Source: Gastrodia elata
Lineage: Eukaryota; Streptophyta; Magnoliopsida; Asparagales; Orchidaceae
NCBI GenBank assembly: GCA_016760335.1
Contig: CM028684.1
Span: 5,062,501-5,126,500, forward strand
Direction of reading: 5' to 3'
DNA: 64,000 nt
The notes beneath the pieces were generated by a model. That model searched no databases. It saw only the letters and a program-made list of their open reading frames with translations, and had not been told where the DNA came from. How positions within the stretch are numbered: position 1 is the stretch's first letter; each line of letters begins with the position of its first letter. Positions 11,301-22,800 of this stretch are shown here, one piece after another. The position numbers were made by a program, and so were the translations under genes.

Positions 11301-12715
11301 CTTTAGGATACAATGAGTCTTTTTGTTCATTGTGATTCCTCAATTGCTTAGCCAAAGGTTCTCTGGAGCTTCCGTCGCACTCAGCAATCCCGGTGAATCC
11401 AGCAGTTGCGTACGGTTGATAGAAGGTCCGTCTGGTGTTCAGACCCCCTGTGAACCAGCATTGTTGATCTGGTGAGCTCAAAAGCACCTCGATCCCTCTT
11501 TGTCGCTATGATTCCTCAATCCAAGGTACAGCCTCTGTCCCTCTTCATGTCGAGCTGGTTTCAACTCGACTCATGGCCCCTCTACCCTAGATGCTGTGAT
11601 AAGACCTTACCTTAACTCCCTAGTAGGTGCCTAAGATTTTTGGTAGGGACTAGCAGTGGGCCATACATCGTAATTCCGTCTGAATGTGCACTGGCTGTCC
11701 ATCCTTAAGTCATTGGATATCGGCATTTTCCCGAGGCATTGAGCCTTATTTTGAAGTCTAAATCCCTCTTGGAGTGATTGTAGATTAGTTACAATCACTG
11801 GGCTCAATCTAATCGATCAATTTGACTCTCTCGACTCAGTGCGAGCCAGTGTCTGTAAAATGTCACGAGTAGCACCCAAGTGACCCCTCCATACCCGGGA
11901 CTAGTCAAGTGGCCCATTCATTTCTCTGTCAGCTTCTGATTCCATAGTAATAAATCTTAGCTCGTGGCGTTGGCTCTGTTAGGAGAATTCACTCCCCACA
12001 GGCGCGCCTTAGTAGTCGGCTCGGTCGAGTAGCACCCGAGCGTTCTGGTGCATCTCTGATGGGGGTTTCTATCCCAATCGATGCGTCTAGTGTCATGGAT
12101 GGTGTAGCCATCGAGATCACGGCGTGGCATGGCTTGTGCGTGGTGAATTACGCGTCGGAGGGAAACCCTAGAAGGCTTGGCATCGGGTAGAGCCATGGGG
12201 ACGATCCACAGGGCCGGGTCGGGCTGGACCCCATCCCGCGCATTTTTTTATTTTGGGCCGCGATTAATTAATGGATTTATTGGAATTATATTTCTTATGT
12301 TAATTAGTTAATAAATAATTAAGCTATGATTCCAATTTAAATAAAAATACAGAATGAATTATTTCAATAACTTTAGTTATACTTATCCAAATTGAATAAT
12401 CCAATATACCATTTTGATCAATAAAATTAAAGATCCAATTGTTAGGTTTTAAATAATTGCCCAATCCTTTTTTGTTTTTATTTAAATTATAATAAATTCA
12501 TTTAATATCCAAAAATATTGATTAAGGTCTCTAATTGCTCATGAGAGCATAAAGAACCTACATAGACCCTTAAAAGTAAGTTAAGATCTTTAATTTTGTT
12601 AATCATTCCCTAATTACCCTAAAGTAAGATTAGTGAATTAAACCATAATCAGTCCTCTAATTTTGGTGAGCTAAATTTCTAATGCTTCCTTAAGTGTATT
12701 AGAACCTATAATTAG

Positions 12716-12765
12716 ATCTCAGTATGCCCTAACTTCCTTAATCTCAGTATGCCCTAACTTCCTTA
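12716..12765 (+). repeat. 25-bp tandem duplication in long LTR
   Basis: Two exact adjacent 25-bp copies begin ATCTCAGTATGCCCTAAC, at 12716-12740 and 12741-12765. Confidence 0.85.
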
Positions 12766-13283
12766 ATCTTGTTATTTGGCCTCTTAATGTAATTAGTGCA
12801 AATTAAGTCATTAATGTTATTGAAAACCTAGGATAAGTGTTTCAGTCTCTTCATTAATCAATATGAAGCTCATTAAAATAGAATTGAATCAATTTAGATG
12901 ATTAAATCTTAAATGCCATTTTTAGCCTTAAGAGGGGTATTTTGGTCATTTTGACCAAAATATGTTTAAGTGCCCTTAAACCTTAAAATTCTCAATTAAA
13001 GTGACTATAATTAGTAATGAAGTATATTAACATCAATTGCTAAGTTATATCATCTCTTGAATGAATCCTAGTGTTTAAATCTTAAAATCCTTAAGTAAGC
13101 TCTTAAGATCTTAAGTGATCTTAAAACCCCTTCATAAAATACCTAGCTTAATCAATATAAATGTTAAAGTTTCTAATCTTAGTTATCTTACCTAAGTTCA
13201 TTAATGAATTATAGACTCAAGGAAAGTAAAAGCAAAAGCTTCTGTAAAACCCTAAATCTAAATCTTAGCTTAAGTCTAAAGTG

Positions 13284-13330
13284 ATCAAACATTAGATCTT
13301 AGATCTTAGATCTTAGCCTTTAGATCTTCT
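13284..13330 (+). repeat. TTAGATC simple tandem repeat
   Basis: A short run of TTAGATC units, slightly interrupted at its right end, in the AT-rich body of the long LTR. Confidence 0.7.
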
Positions 13331-14131
13331 AATTGAATTGAATTACCTTCATTTGGAATTCCTTACTTGATTAACTATTTAAATCTTTTGAAGCCTCTAT
13401 GTGGGTGTAGGATTGATTTAATTTGTAGAATAATGTAATTATTTTAAAGATTGAGCATATATCTTAAATTCTTAGTTCTTAATTGATTTTATCTTGTGAT
13501 ATTAGAATAACCTTTCATAAAGATCTTAGTTTCTAAATCCTTTAGCTTATAAGATTCCTTATCTTTAATTTGGATTTTTAGTTTGTACCCTAGTTCCTTA
13601 TTAAGATATCCCCTTGGATTCAAGATCTGAACACCAAGTGGAGTTTGGATTCAGAATCCTTTATCTTGATTTACTTGATCAAGATTTGGGTTAAGAGAGG
13701 AAAATAATAACAATTTTGACGTTGATTTATCTACTTTAAATCATTATAGTCATCATATGATTACAAATTAGAACTTATCAAGTTCTAATGTTAACATTAA
13801 GATCATGAATCTGGGATTATACTTGATAGCTGGATATTGGAGATCCTAAACTTGTATCTTCTCAGAATAGTTGTTGGATAAAAGTAGACAACAACATATA
13901 TCACATAAGTCTAGATTGAGTCTCTTGCTTACTTTTACTTAGATTGCTTTGCACACCTTGAATATTGAGCCTTGTTCCTTGAGCATAATAGGTAAACTTA
14001 GGATATGGAAAATACATCCTAAGTTAGTATTTAAAAAGCATAGCATTCATTAAGTTCTTTCAGTGCTTTTAGTTAGTAGAGTATGTCCTAGCGTAGTTTG
14101 CCTCTTTAGTTCTAATTTTGTTATAGAATAG

Positions 14132-14229
14132 ACTCGGACATAGCACTGCGGATGTCTAGGATGGATACATGTCTTTTTATATAAGTTCAACTCGGACCTA
14201 GCTCTGCGGATGCCTAGGATGGACACATG
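14132..14229 (+). repeat. 58-bp imperfect tandem duplication in long LTR
   Basis: Two copies of ACTCGGACMTAGCWCTGCGG plus following GATG, CTAGGATGG and ACATG start at 14132 and 14190. They are a local GC-rich island in AT-rich DNA. Confidence 0.8.
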
Positions 14230-15270
14230 CTGAACATTCAGTTGAGAGGCCCTGTAAGGCTTGTTTCTGTTATGGCAGTACTACGTCTTAGACTTACTTC
14301 AACTTCCATTCAATTTTCAGTATTTGATTCACGTTCCACATGCATCAATGGCCTTACTTAGTACTTGGCTTGCTTGGCCACATGTTTCAGTGGCTTTACT
14401 TTTTGCACATTCATGTACTTAGCTTAATTTTGCCATATGCTTCAATGGCCTTGTACATATTTATTTGCATGCTTGTATAAATGCTCTAGTTAATTTATAT
14501 TAAACATTGGCATGTTTAGGATGCTAGAATTGTATGTTTATTTCAGCACTTGTGTTCCTTATAAACTCAGCATGTATCCATGTGATCATAAGCATGTTAG
14601 AATCAAATTTATCTCAGTAGTTGTAGTTACTTTTACTTTAGCCTCACCATAATTGGTTGCTATTTTGTATGTTATTTTTAAATACTTGTTGATTAGCTAT
14701 AAATGATTAGTTTATGTCTATCCCATTCTTTGTAGCTTGTTGCACCTTATAATGCTTGCATGTTTAAAACCTTTAAATGTGATATCTTTAAATATTCAGT
14801 TCATTTAAATAGCCTAAAATGTACTTAGACAATTGTCTAACTATAACCGTTTTCTTTTGTTGCTCGGGCCCTGGCACTTGTGATACCGACAAATGTCAGA
14901 TTTGGAGCTATTCGTTGGTAGTGCTGCAGAAGAGGAGCTGGTGCAGGAGTAGGATCTTTCTACTGCTACTTAGTTAGAGTTTCTTTTTCTGTAGCTAGAT
15001 TGAGAGATCTTTTTTTTCATTCTTTATTTTATTTCAGTCTGAAATAATTAAATATTTCTAGATGTATTTACTTGCTGCATTTGATCTGAATTACTATTTC
15101 TCTTACCCCTATATATTTTTCTATATTATGTTGGGATGTAATATTATATTGTTTCTTACTTTTACCACTTTGATTTGTATTGTTGTATGTTCACAGTTCC
15201 AAGTGAAAAGTCCTTGGCTTAAGGCAGGTTGGGTCCTACCTGACTTTACTTAAGTTGGGGGTTTGCCACA

Positions 15271-15360
15271 GTTGGAGCACCGTATTCCCTGTGTTTATGC
15301 TAATATCAGTATTAGCATGGCCGTAGAAAGTATTGGGCCCCACACTGCCAGCTGTAATAT
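15271..15360. other. Short spacer with hairpin between two long LTRs
   Basis: About 90 bp that I cannot assign. It begins GTTGGAGCACCG, faintly like a decayed Met-type primer site (TGGTATCAGAG). It contains a perfect 9-bp inverted repeat with loop TCAG (15297-15318). Confidence 0.4.
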
Positions 15361-16298
15361 CAATGGATAATTAGCTTATAGAATAATTAGTTAAAATAAA
15401 TCTATATTAATTAATTCAATTAATAATAGATATTTCAGCCCTCATAACATTAAATTCACTAGTACTAAATCTTGATTAGTGAATATTAGCATAATTAATG
15501 ATCCAAATTGAGAGATTCAAGTTACTGATAGTTCCTTATGTAGAATAGAACATAGTGGGGTGCTTGATTTTGTGACTCATTAATTTTACTATTCACTAAC
15601 TAATCATCCTTAACCATAATTAGCACATAACTTAACCAAATAAATCCAAATTATGTTTACTCCCAGTCATTACACTTAGTATATTATAAAGAAACTATAG
15701 CCACTGAGTTTATTGAATTTAAATATTATTTGAGAAAGTTAGGTTTTGACCCATTCATAAACATCCAAAATTACATATTTAGACCCTTATCTTATTTTGG
15801 CCATAACTTGGCCAAATGAAATCAGAATTTAGCGATCTTAAACTCTATGGAGTCCTTAGATAGTGAATAACAATAATATAACTGAATTTCTAGATTTCAT
15901 AAAGTAAAAATCACTAAATTGCCCCTAGTCAGCTAAGACCTTAATTTGAGATCATTAGGCTTTGATCATTATTCAATTTTGGTGTACTTACTATTTAGCA
16001 TCATATTAGACAGTAAGTAATCAATTTTCATTAATAAATTTCAATTTTGAACCATAAATAATAAATTAGTATTTTAGACTCTTATGTTAGAGCAAAATAG
16101 TCATTTTGCCCAAATTTTGGAATAAGTATCCTTGAACCTTAAAAGCATGATATAATCTCTAAAATTAGTAATATAAGTGATTTAATTTCAATTTTGAATC
16201 TTTTAGACTCATTTTTTTGTGATTTTAAAAAAAACTCTAAAATTCTCATAAATCTTCCTAAGTCTTAAGATAAGCTTCATAAATTTAATTTAGCTCAC
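15361..16298 (+). mobile_element. Second long LTR, left segment (5'-truncated)
   Basis: Sequence from about 15460 to 16290 matches the reverse complement of about 40650-41480, including AATCTTGATTAGTGAATATT and GAGAGATTCAAGTTACT. The two are therefore the same LTR family in opposite orientations. The 5' part of the LTR, with promoter, is missing. The segment stops at 16298, where a solo LTR has inserted, and resumes at 18785. Confidence 0.8.
16294..16298. repeat. Target-site duplication (left copy) of solo LTR
   Basis: CTCAC here and CTCAC at 18785-18789 flank TG...CA termini of the inserted LTR. Removing insert and one copy joins AATTTAGCTCAC to CTTATGACC, which matches the uninterrupted relative on the minus strand near 40620-40680. 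Confidence 0.88.
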
Positions 16299-18784
16299 TG
16301 ATAGACAGAAGTTACGCGTCTGCGTTTGCGCACAAGTGTACATAGTCTGATGTAATAAGTAGAAGTTTTAATTCCAGGATTTATCATCCTCTGGGATCGG
16401 TGGTTCTAATACCAAGTTATATTTTCTTTCAATAATGTTTAAATGTTTATTTTTGGATTTATTTTTGATTCATAACTTAGCAATACAAATTACCTTAAGT
16501 CAAGATACGATTTGATTAAAAGGAGAGAGTTGAGTTTTCTTTATAATAGTTGCAAGAGCTTGGTGGTATAACTTCATTGATGAATGTATACTTTAAATCT
16601 TCATGGTTAGTTCAATCAAGTGAACACTATTGAAATCGGAGTTACCCTCTTATTACAATAGGTTCAAGTTTAGTGCACAAAGAGAACTCCCATTTGGGTT
16701 CTTCCTTAGCACATAAACTTTCATGAGATCATGATATATTAATTAGACTTGATTCCCTACGTCTAGGTTTCCAAATGATATCTTTTATTTCTATTGATCT
16801 CACAAACAAGATTTCCATTAACCATGCATCATGCGCTTCACACAAGGTTTATCAAGATGGGAGGATACGTTGGGTCAATGGACTATGTCACATCATCCAA
16901 CGAGTTTTCCAATGTCATGTCATCCTTTCTACTTTGCTTAGCAGCAGAGCAAAGTTAATAGAGAACTTCGTTCACAAGCATCAAATATCTTGGTATAACC
17001 TTTAGGCAAAGGTGCAAGTGAGCTAGAGAATTTGTCACATAATTCTCAGCTCTACTTGCACACCTTCCTTGCTCTTACCCAATTGATGAGCTTCAAACAC
17101 AAGTTCTTTAAATAAATTAATGATTCATTTAGGTTTATTTTTTAGAAAAAATAATTTCAACTTTAATCCAACCAAGCACTCATTCCAGCATTAATAATAA
17201 ATAATAAGAACATTTTTTCATTCATTCGAACAAATTCATTACAACACCACCATACCCTTATAATTTCATACAATTACATCTCAACCTTCTCCAAAGAGAT
17301 TTTAGCCTTCCATTACTAAATAAGCACAAGCACACATATAAAGGAAAGTGAACCTTAACATTAGTTCACAATAGAAAGAAATCAGAGAAGGTTAAAAAAT
17401 AACATTAGGAATTACTCGGAGGTTTTCTGGGGTTCTCTTGGATTCCTCCTGCACTTTCTCTTGATTGCTCCACCCTTTTCCCTTTGCTGTCTCCTTCTCC
17501 TTACTATTCTTGGTAAGCCTTCTTCTTCTTGGAGAGTTCCCCTTTCTCCTCTTGCTGCAAATTTTTCTGAAGGGCACTTGAATGTCAAAAATTGGAACCC
17601 TCTCAAGGTTTGAGATTGTTCTTTAAATAGGGAGGCTCTCAGCCCCAAGGCATTAATTATGTGACTCTTCATCTTGCTTGGATTTATTTCAAACTCTTTA
17701 CATATTTATTCTATTGTTCCATTAGAATTCAGCAAAATTAATGTGCACTTCACTTTTCAAGAGGCTGGGGAAGGCCAAAGGGTGCTTTTTGTGGCCTTCC
17801 CTATGCTGCATTTATAGTTGTTCTGGAGAATTTTGGAACGAATGCCACGGTTCGTAGCAGTGCGCTATGGCGCGCTGTAGCAGCAGCAATTCCAACACTG
17901 TTCCATTGTGGTGTGCTGTAGCAGCTGCATTATAAACACTATTCCACTGTGGTGGATTGTAGCAGCTAAAGTTCAAGATGTTGTTCCTGCTGTATAAGTT
18001 GGTATTTTTCCTTAGGACACCGCTATGCCCACTGTGGCGTGCTGCGGCGCGCAACGGTGGATTCATCTCTGAAAAGTCAGAATAGTAACTGCTTTCTTAA
18101 ATCACATATAGTTTGTAATAATAATCAGAAATGCCGCCGAGGCGCGCCGTGGCGTGCTGCTGCGGTTGAATGTTCGAAAATGCGGAATATTTACTGTTCC
18201 ATTAGTTCACATAAAGTTTGTATAAATAATTAGAAATGCCACCGCGGCACGCTGTGGCGTATGGCGGCGGTAAACTTTTTGAGAACGTGGAATAGTGACT
18301 GTACAATTAATTAATATAAAGTTCTTAAAGATTAATTAAATATGCCATCATGGCGCGCTGTAGTGCACCGCGGCAAGCTGCAGCAGTTTTGTTCTAGGTT
18401 AGTGCAGATCCTTACTAGGCAAAGTGCGCTGCTGTGGTTTATTTTATGAGAAGACATATTTATCACTATTCAATTATTCCGCATAAGGTTCTTATTTGTC
18501 TCCCGAGAAATGATGTTGTGGCCCGCTGTGGCGCGCTGCAGCCGGTATCCTTCCAGGTCCTCTGGTATACTTCTAGGTGAGGGATTTTGATGGGCCGCCA
18601 TGATGCGTTGTGGTGCGCCACGACGTGCTGCAGCAGTTTTCACCCAGAATTCAGTGATTCAGCTCATAGTTCCCATTTTCTTCATTTTTCCTACAAAGGT
18701 ATGATTTCCACTCAAAGTATATGGTAATGAATTATAATTTGAATGCCAAAACACTACATTTTTCTATAAATTTTGTATACATCA
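16299..18784 (-). mobile_element. Solo LTR, Athila-like variant, inserted in a long LTR
   Basis: The 2486-bp unit runs TGATAGACAG...GTATACATCA on the plus strand and is bounded by the CTCAC duplication. It lies on the minus strand: its left end (GTCTGCGTTTGCGCACAAGTGTAC) is the reverse complement of an LTR 3' end like that at 48725-48799. A TATA-like CTATTTAAAG lies at 17621-17630 (minus), and the GC-rich repeats sit in its U3 at 17840-18640. A second, truncated copy on the plus strand is at 45824-46685. No internal region adjoins it, so LTR-LTR recombination has removed the body. Confidence 0.88.
17840..18640. repeat. GC-rich motif cluster, period about 120 bp
   Basis: Repeats of forms of GGCGCGCTGTGGCGCGCTGC alternate with AT-rich spacers containing GAATAGTAACTGTTC and CACATAAAGTTTGTA. 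Spacing is about 115-125 bp. This is the minus-strand view of motif forms in the plus-strand LTRs. Much variation is CG to TG or CA. Confidence 0.8.
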
Positions 18785-20133
18785 CTCACCTTATGACCTC
18801 CATAAGTTAACTAAATTAAAAAATGAAGATAGTTAAGATTTCTTAACAATAATGCTTAAATTATTCATTCTTATCCTAAGTCATTCTTTAGGAATTTTTT
18901 ATTAGTAACTAATCCATATTGCCACCTAGGACTTTCTTCCTTGGGAATTAGTCTTAGAGAATTAGTTTAGAGTTCATTCATTAAATAGATGGGTTACTCA
19001 ATAGATTAATCTTTGGTTTTATTAGTTTCTAGAATTTCATCTATTATTTATGATTATTTTATATTTTTAACATTAGTCTAAGTTTAGAGATTCATTTTAT
19101 TATGCTTGACTTTGCTTAATAAGATATCTTTAATTTATAGTTTGTGAGAATTGGGATTTAAACAATAGCCTTTAGTATCACCTATTGGATTAAGAGGTTT
19201 AGCCCTAATATTTGAAGTTTAACTCTTAATCCCTCAATCTTGATTATATTAATCAAGTTTGATTGAGAATTATTTAAATAATTTAATTAAGATATTTGAT
19301 TTATTATTCAACTTATATAAGTGTCATTAATTGAAATATGTTAGAACTTGATTGTTCTAATTACTTTAAGCTTTCTAAGATCGATATTTTGAGTTTATAC
19401 TTCATAGTTTAATATTAGAGATCCTAAGCTTGTATCCTCTCAGAGTAGCTAGAATGAATTAAATTAGAAAATAAATGTTTTCACAGAGTTTTATATAGTG
19501 TCATTTATACATTGCCTTATATACTTTGCTACCTTATTTTGAACCTTTATATTTGTGACATAAAAGGTGAAACATAGAAAATTTTATGAATACTCTAAGT
19601 TAGCTTTGAAAAAATTTATTAAGGCATATTTATTAATAATTAAATAAAAGTAAATAAAGATGAAAATTCATATATTTATATAGCATTTGAAATATAATTT
19701 GTCCTACATAGCGTGCCTCTACAGTATTATTTCACTTGTTGAGATTCTAATGCAGTTTAGTGCCCAGGTGATTGATCCTGGAGGATATATATATATATAT
19801 ATATATATTTGAGTTGATGATATTTCCAAGGTTTTTGAACCTAGATGATGATATGCTATTTTTTTCAATGGACCTGTTGATCTTTAGTGTTTGATCCTAG
19901 ATGCTTTAGAAGATTATTTAGTGGCTAAATGAGTTGCCATTTTTCTATTATGGCAGTCTAAGTAGGCATATATCTATATGGGATAGCATATTTAACTATA
20001 TTTCCAGTTTGGTATATTTTTCAGTATTTATGCGACATTCATGAAGTTATAGTATTTTCATCATTTATTTATATGCCCAGTAATTATTGAGTTCATATAA
20101 GAGAATATTTAGATGATAGTCTCTTAATTTATA

Positions 20134-20207
<74 letters not shown>

Positions 20208-20212
20208 TTTCA
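18785..20212 (+). mobile_element. Second long LTR, middle segment
   Basis: It continues the LTR interrupted at 16298 and starts with the right CTCAC copy. It is AT-rich, non-coding, and matches 27862-29270 in the duplicate and, reversed, about 39630-40680. It ends in a long AT microsatellite where a LINE has inserted. Confidence 0.82.
20139..20204. repeat. (AT)n microsatellite
   Basis: About 33 AT units. The same position of this LTR family is AT-repetitive at 29203-29252 and 39617-39657, so the microsatellite belongs to the LTR and varies in length between copies. Confidence 0.93.
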
Positions 20213-20225
20213 CTTTCACCCACGA

Positions 20226-21758
20226 ATGGAAGAACTTTGTGCTTCCAACGCCTTTATCAGTTTGAAAGATGGAAATGGAGGATCCATTCCTCGGGAGCGT
20301 TTGGGCGAGTCTGCTTGCGACTTCTTTGTCAAATTATGGACAAGCGAGGGTTGTAATCTCTCCCCTCTTAACAATGCCATTCCCTTTCCCACGGTGTCCG
20401 AGGAAGAGAATGCCATGCTGGTCTCTCCTATATCAGCTCTGGAGGTCGAGGGTGTTATTCGATCCTTGTGTGAGGACTCTGCGGCTGGGTCGGACGGGTT
20501 CTCCCCCCTCGTTTTTATCAAATGCTGGGATGTTATTAAGTTGGAAGTGGTTGAAGCTGTTTTAGATTTCTTTTCCTCACAGTACATCCCTAAATTTATC
20601 ACCTCCACTGCTATAGCCTTGATTCCCAAAGTTCAATCCCCTAAGTCTTGGTCAGATTTCAGGTCTATTAGCCTTTGCAATGTGTTTAACAAAATCTACA
20701 CTAAAGTTATGGCTAACAAAATTAGTTCCATCCTTCCGAAGCTTATCTCCCCCAACCAAAATGCGTTCATCAAAGGAAGACTTCTTTCTGGTAACTTCCT
20801 TCTTGCTAAAGAGCTTATTCATGATCTAGACAGGTCTTGCTTCAGTGGCAATGCTATTATTAAGCTTGATATTATGAAGGCTTTTGATAGAATTGAATGG
20901 CGCTTCTTATTTGCTATTCTCCGAAAGTTTGGCTTCTCTTCCGAGCTTACTCAATTCATTTATAAAGCGATCTCCTATATGTGGTTCTCGGCCCTTATCA
21001 ATGGTCAATGTCATGTTTTCTTTAAGTCTTCTAGGGGGCTTCGTCCGGGTGACCCCCTCTCTCCGGCCTTATTTATTTTAGCTAATGATTACTTTATGAG
21101 GTTGCTGTCCTTCTATTTCTCTGTGGCAAAAGGAGCCAACTATCACAACACAGGTAAAGCCATTATCTCTCATCTTGCATTCACTGATGACACTATCATT
21201 TTTTGTAGAGCCACGATTAAGGCTTTTAACATCCTGCTACAAATTTTGGATCATATGCAAGTTACTTTTGGGATGAAGGTAAATCTGAGTAAATCTAATG
21301 TTGTCTTTGGGAAGCATTTGGCTTTAACCGGATGCACTGAGATCCTGCAACTTTCTGGTCTCTCCAGGGCTTCTCTCCCCATTAGTTATTTGGGTCTCCC
21401 ATTGTCGAAAGGTAGAGTTTTGGGTTCTCTCTTCCAGCCCCTCCTTGACCAAATGTCCACAAGAATTAATGGCTGGGCATCTAAATGCCTTTCCTTTGGG
21501 GGTCGGATTATTTTACTCCAATCTGTGATTAGCTCTCTTCTGAATCACTTTCTGGCAGTTTTTAAGCCCCCGGTCACTTTTATTAAGATGGCTTATAAAC
21601 TTTGTAACGGTTTTCTTTGGGGCAATTTTGATTGTAGAAACGCAGTGCATTGGTCATCTTGGAAGAAGCTGGCGAGTCCAAAAGCCGATGGGGGGCTTGG
21701 CCTCCTTCCGTTTAATCTCACGGCTTTTGCCTCTGGATTTGGGACTGGTGGAGACTGA
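20226..21758 (+). pseudogene. LINE reverse transcriptase ORF (510 codons open)
   Basis: A long open frame encodes a non-LTR reverse transcriptase that would copy LINE RNA at the nicked target. Visible are the PKVQSPKSWSDFRSISLCN block (about residues 135-155), IKLDIMKAFDRIEW (motif A, about 215), RGLRPGDPLSPALF (about 270) and the catalytic box LAFTDDTIIF with its two aspartates at 21186-21191. The usual FADD is FTDD, an Ala-to-Thr change of unknown effect. The listed start is only the first Met after the truncation. The frame ends at 21758 through a frameshift near 21735: the protein clearly continues as WWRLRKG and AFMANKYG in the next frame. No stop lies within the RT domain, suggesting a fairly young insertion. 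Confidence 0.9.
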
Positions 21759-22800
21759 GAAAAGGGGTTGGAAGTTGGGCTGCTTTCATGGCCAACAAAT
21801 ATGGGAAATTAACTAATCTATCTATTAGAAATTGGAAACAAAATGACTCTATTGGTTGGAAACATCTTCTTAATGTAAAGGCCTTAGCCGAGGCTAAGAT
21901 TCTCTGGAAGCTGGGTGAGGGTTACATCTCTTTTTGGTTTGACAGGTGGTGCGTTGAAGGCCCCCTTGCCTCTTTGTTTCTGGTTAGGGGTTCCCCCCTT
22001 GCTTGCATTGCTGATTTCTAGGTAGATGGTTGTTGAGTGGAGGGCAAGCTTAGATGCGTTGGAATTAGTGATACTTGGATCTCCAAACTCAAAAGTGAAA
22101 TTGCCATTATACCTGATTCTAGAGACTTTTTCCAGGTGCTTTTTAATAACAATGTTCATTTAAAAGTAAAATCGGTATGTAAGCTTCTTCTTAGTCCGGG
22201 CCCTCCCCCCCCCCCCCCCCCCCCCCCGGTCCTGGTTCAAGCTCCCCACCCTTGCTTTGTCCTTTTTTATTTGGAGAATCCTTAATAATTTTATCTCAGT
22301 GGATGTAGTTCTGCAAGACAGAGGGGTCTCCCTAGCTTCTAAATGTGCCCACTGTCAGGTTGAGGAATCTCTTTCTCAACTGTTTAGGTTTTGTAAGTAT
22401 GCTCTCTATCTTTGGAAGGGGTTTGCCTACTTCCTAAAGTTGGATGATATTTTAAATATGAGTAGCACTGTTGAGTTGATTTTTTCGATGAGTACCATTG
22501 TCCCTTTATGCTTTGCTCTGGTATGTCAGATCCTTTGGCAGATTTGCTTAGTTAGAAACAATTTAAGATGGAACAATTATCTTATTTCAATTTCTAAGTC
22601 CATTTTTTCAATTGGCAAATATATTCAGCTAGCTATTGCTTCCGGCCTCTTGCCGGCTAATGATAACTTCTCCAATTTTTATGATAATGTGGCATTTTTA
22701 TCTTCTATTCAGTCCAAAGGATACCTGAGCAGACCGCTGGATGGTCACTCTTCCCTTTTTATTCACTTTTCCATGCTCAATTCTGGTAGGGCTTAGATTT
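21736..22800 (+). pseudogene. LINE ORF continuation with zinc-binding RT-associated region, frameshifted
   Basis: The reading continues as AFMANKYGKLTNLSIRNW and ILWKLGEGYISFWFDRW (21750-22018), is stopped at 22018-22020, and resumes after a C homopolymer as WFKLPTLALSFFIWRILNNF (about 22230-22290) and SLASKCAHC...FRFC (about 22325-22390). This matches the zinc-binding region after RT in plant LINEs. A C-terminal RNase H domain is not recognisable after 22800. It is broken by at least two frame changes and one stop. Confidence 0.8.
22205..22227. repeat. C23 homopolymer
   Basis: Twenty-three consecutive C residues lie inside the LINE ORF, at the boundary between two reading frames (…LLSPG before, RSWFKLPT after, in another frame). 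The tract could have slipped in the genome or been miscounted in sequencing. Confidence 0.95.

Larger units (their letters stand above)
10389..15270 (+). mobile_element. Very long Ty3/gypsy LTR (about 4.9 kb)
   Basis: It starts TGTAATAACCCTAG and its best end is GGGTTTGCCACA at 15270. It has a U3-like front with rare-cutter-rich GC sequence, a TATA box at 11291, a long AT-rich body (12240-14860) and a block containing CTCGGGCCCTGGCAC near 14865, which is shared in modified form by the LTRs at 15361-24766, 27867-30026 and 38552-41606. Flanking 5-mers do not match (CTGCT, GTTGG), so no target-site duplication is visible. The internal body that should accompany it is not in the window. The exact 3' end is an inference. 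Confidence 0.72.

Noticed and set aside
9504..12196. Several 60-80 codon frames in GC-richer LTR leaders (9504-9713, 10950-11177, 11287-11487, 11957-12196)
   Set aside because: No recognisable domains; they fall in LTR U3 and leader regions and do not continue across related LTRs.
10389..15275. Long LTR as a complete solo LTR insertion
   Set aside because: Flanking 5-mers CTGCT and GTTGG do not match, so no target-site duplication supports it.
20216..20629. Minus-strand frame of 137 codons at the LINE start
   Set aside because: Antisense shadow of the reverse transcriptase ORF, with no recognisable domain.
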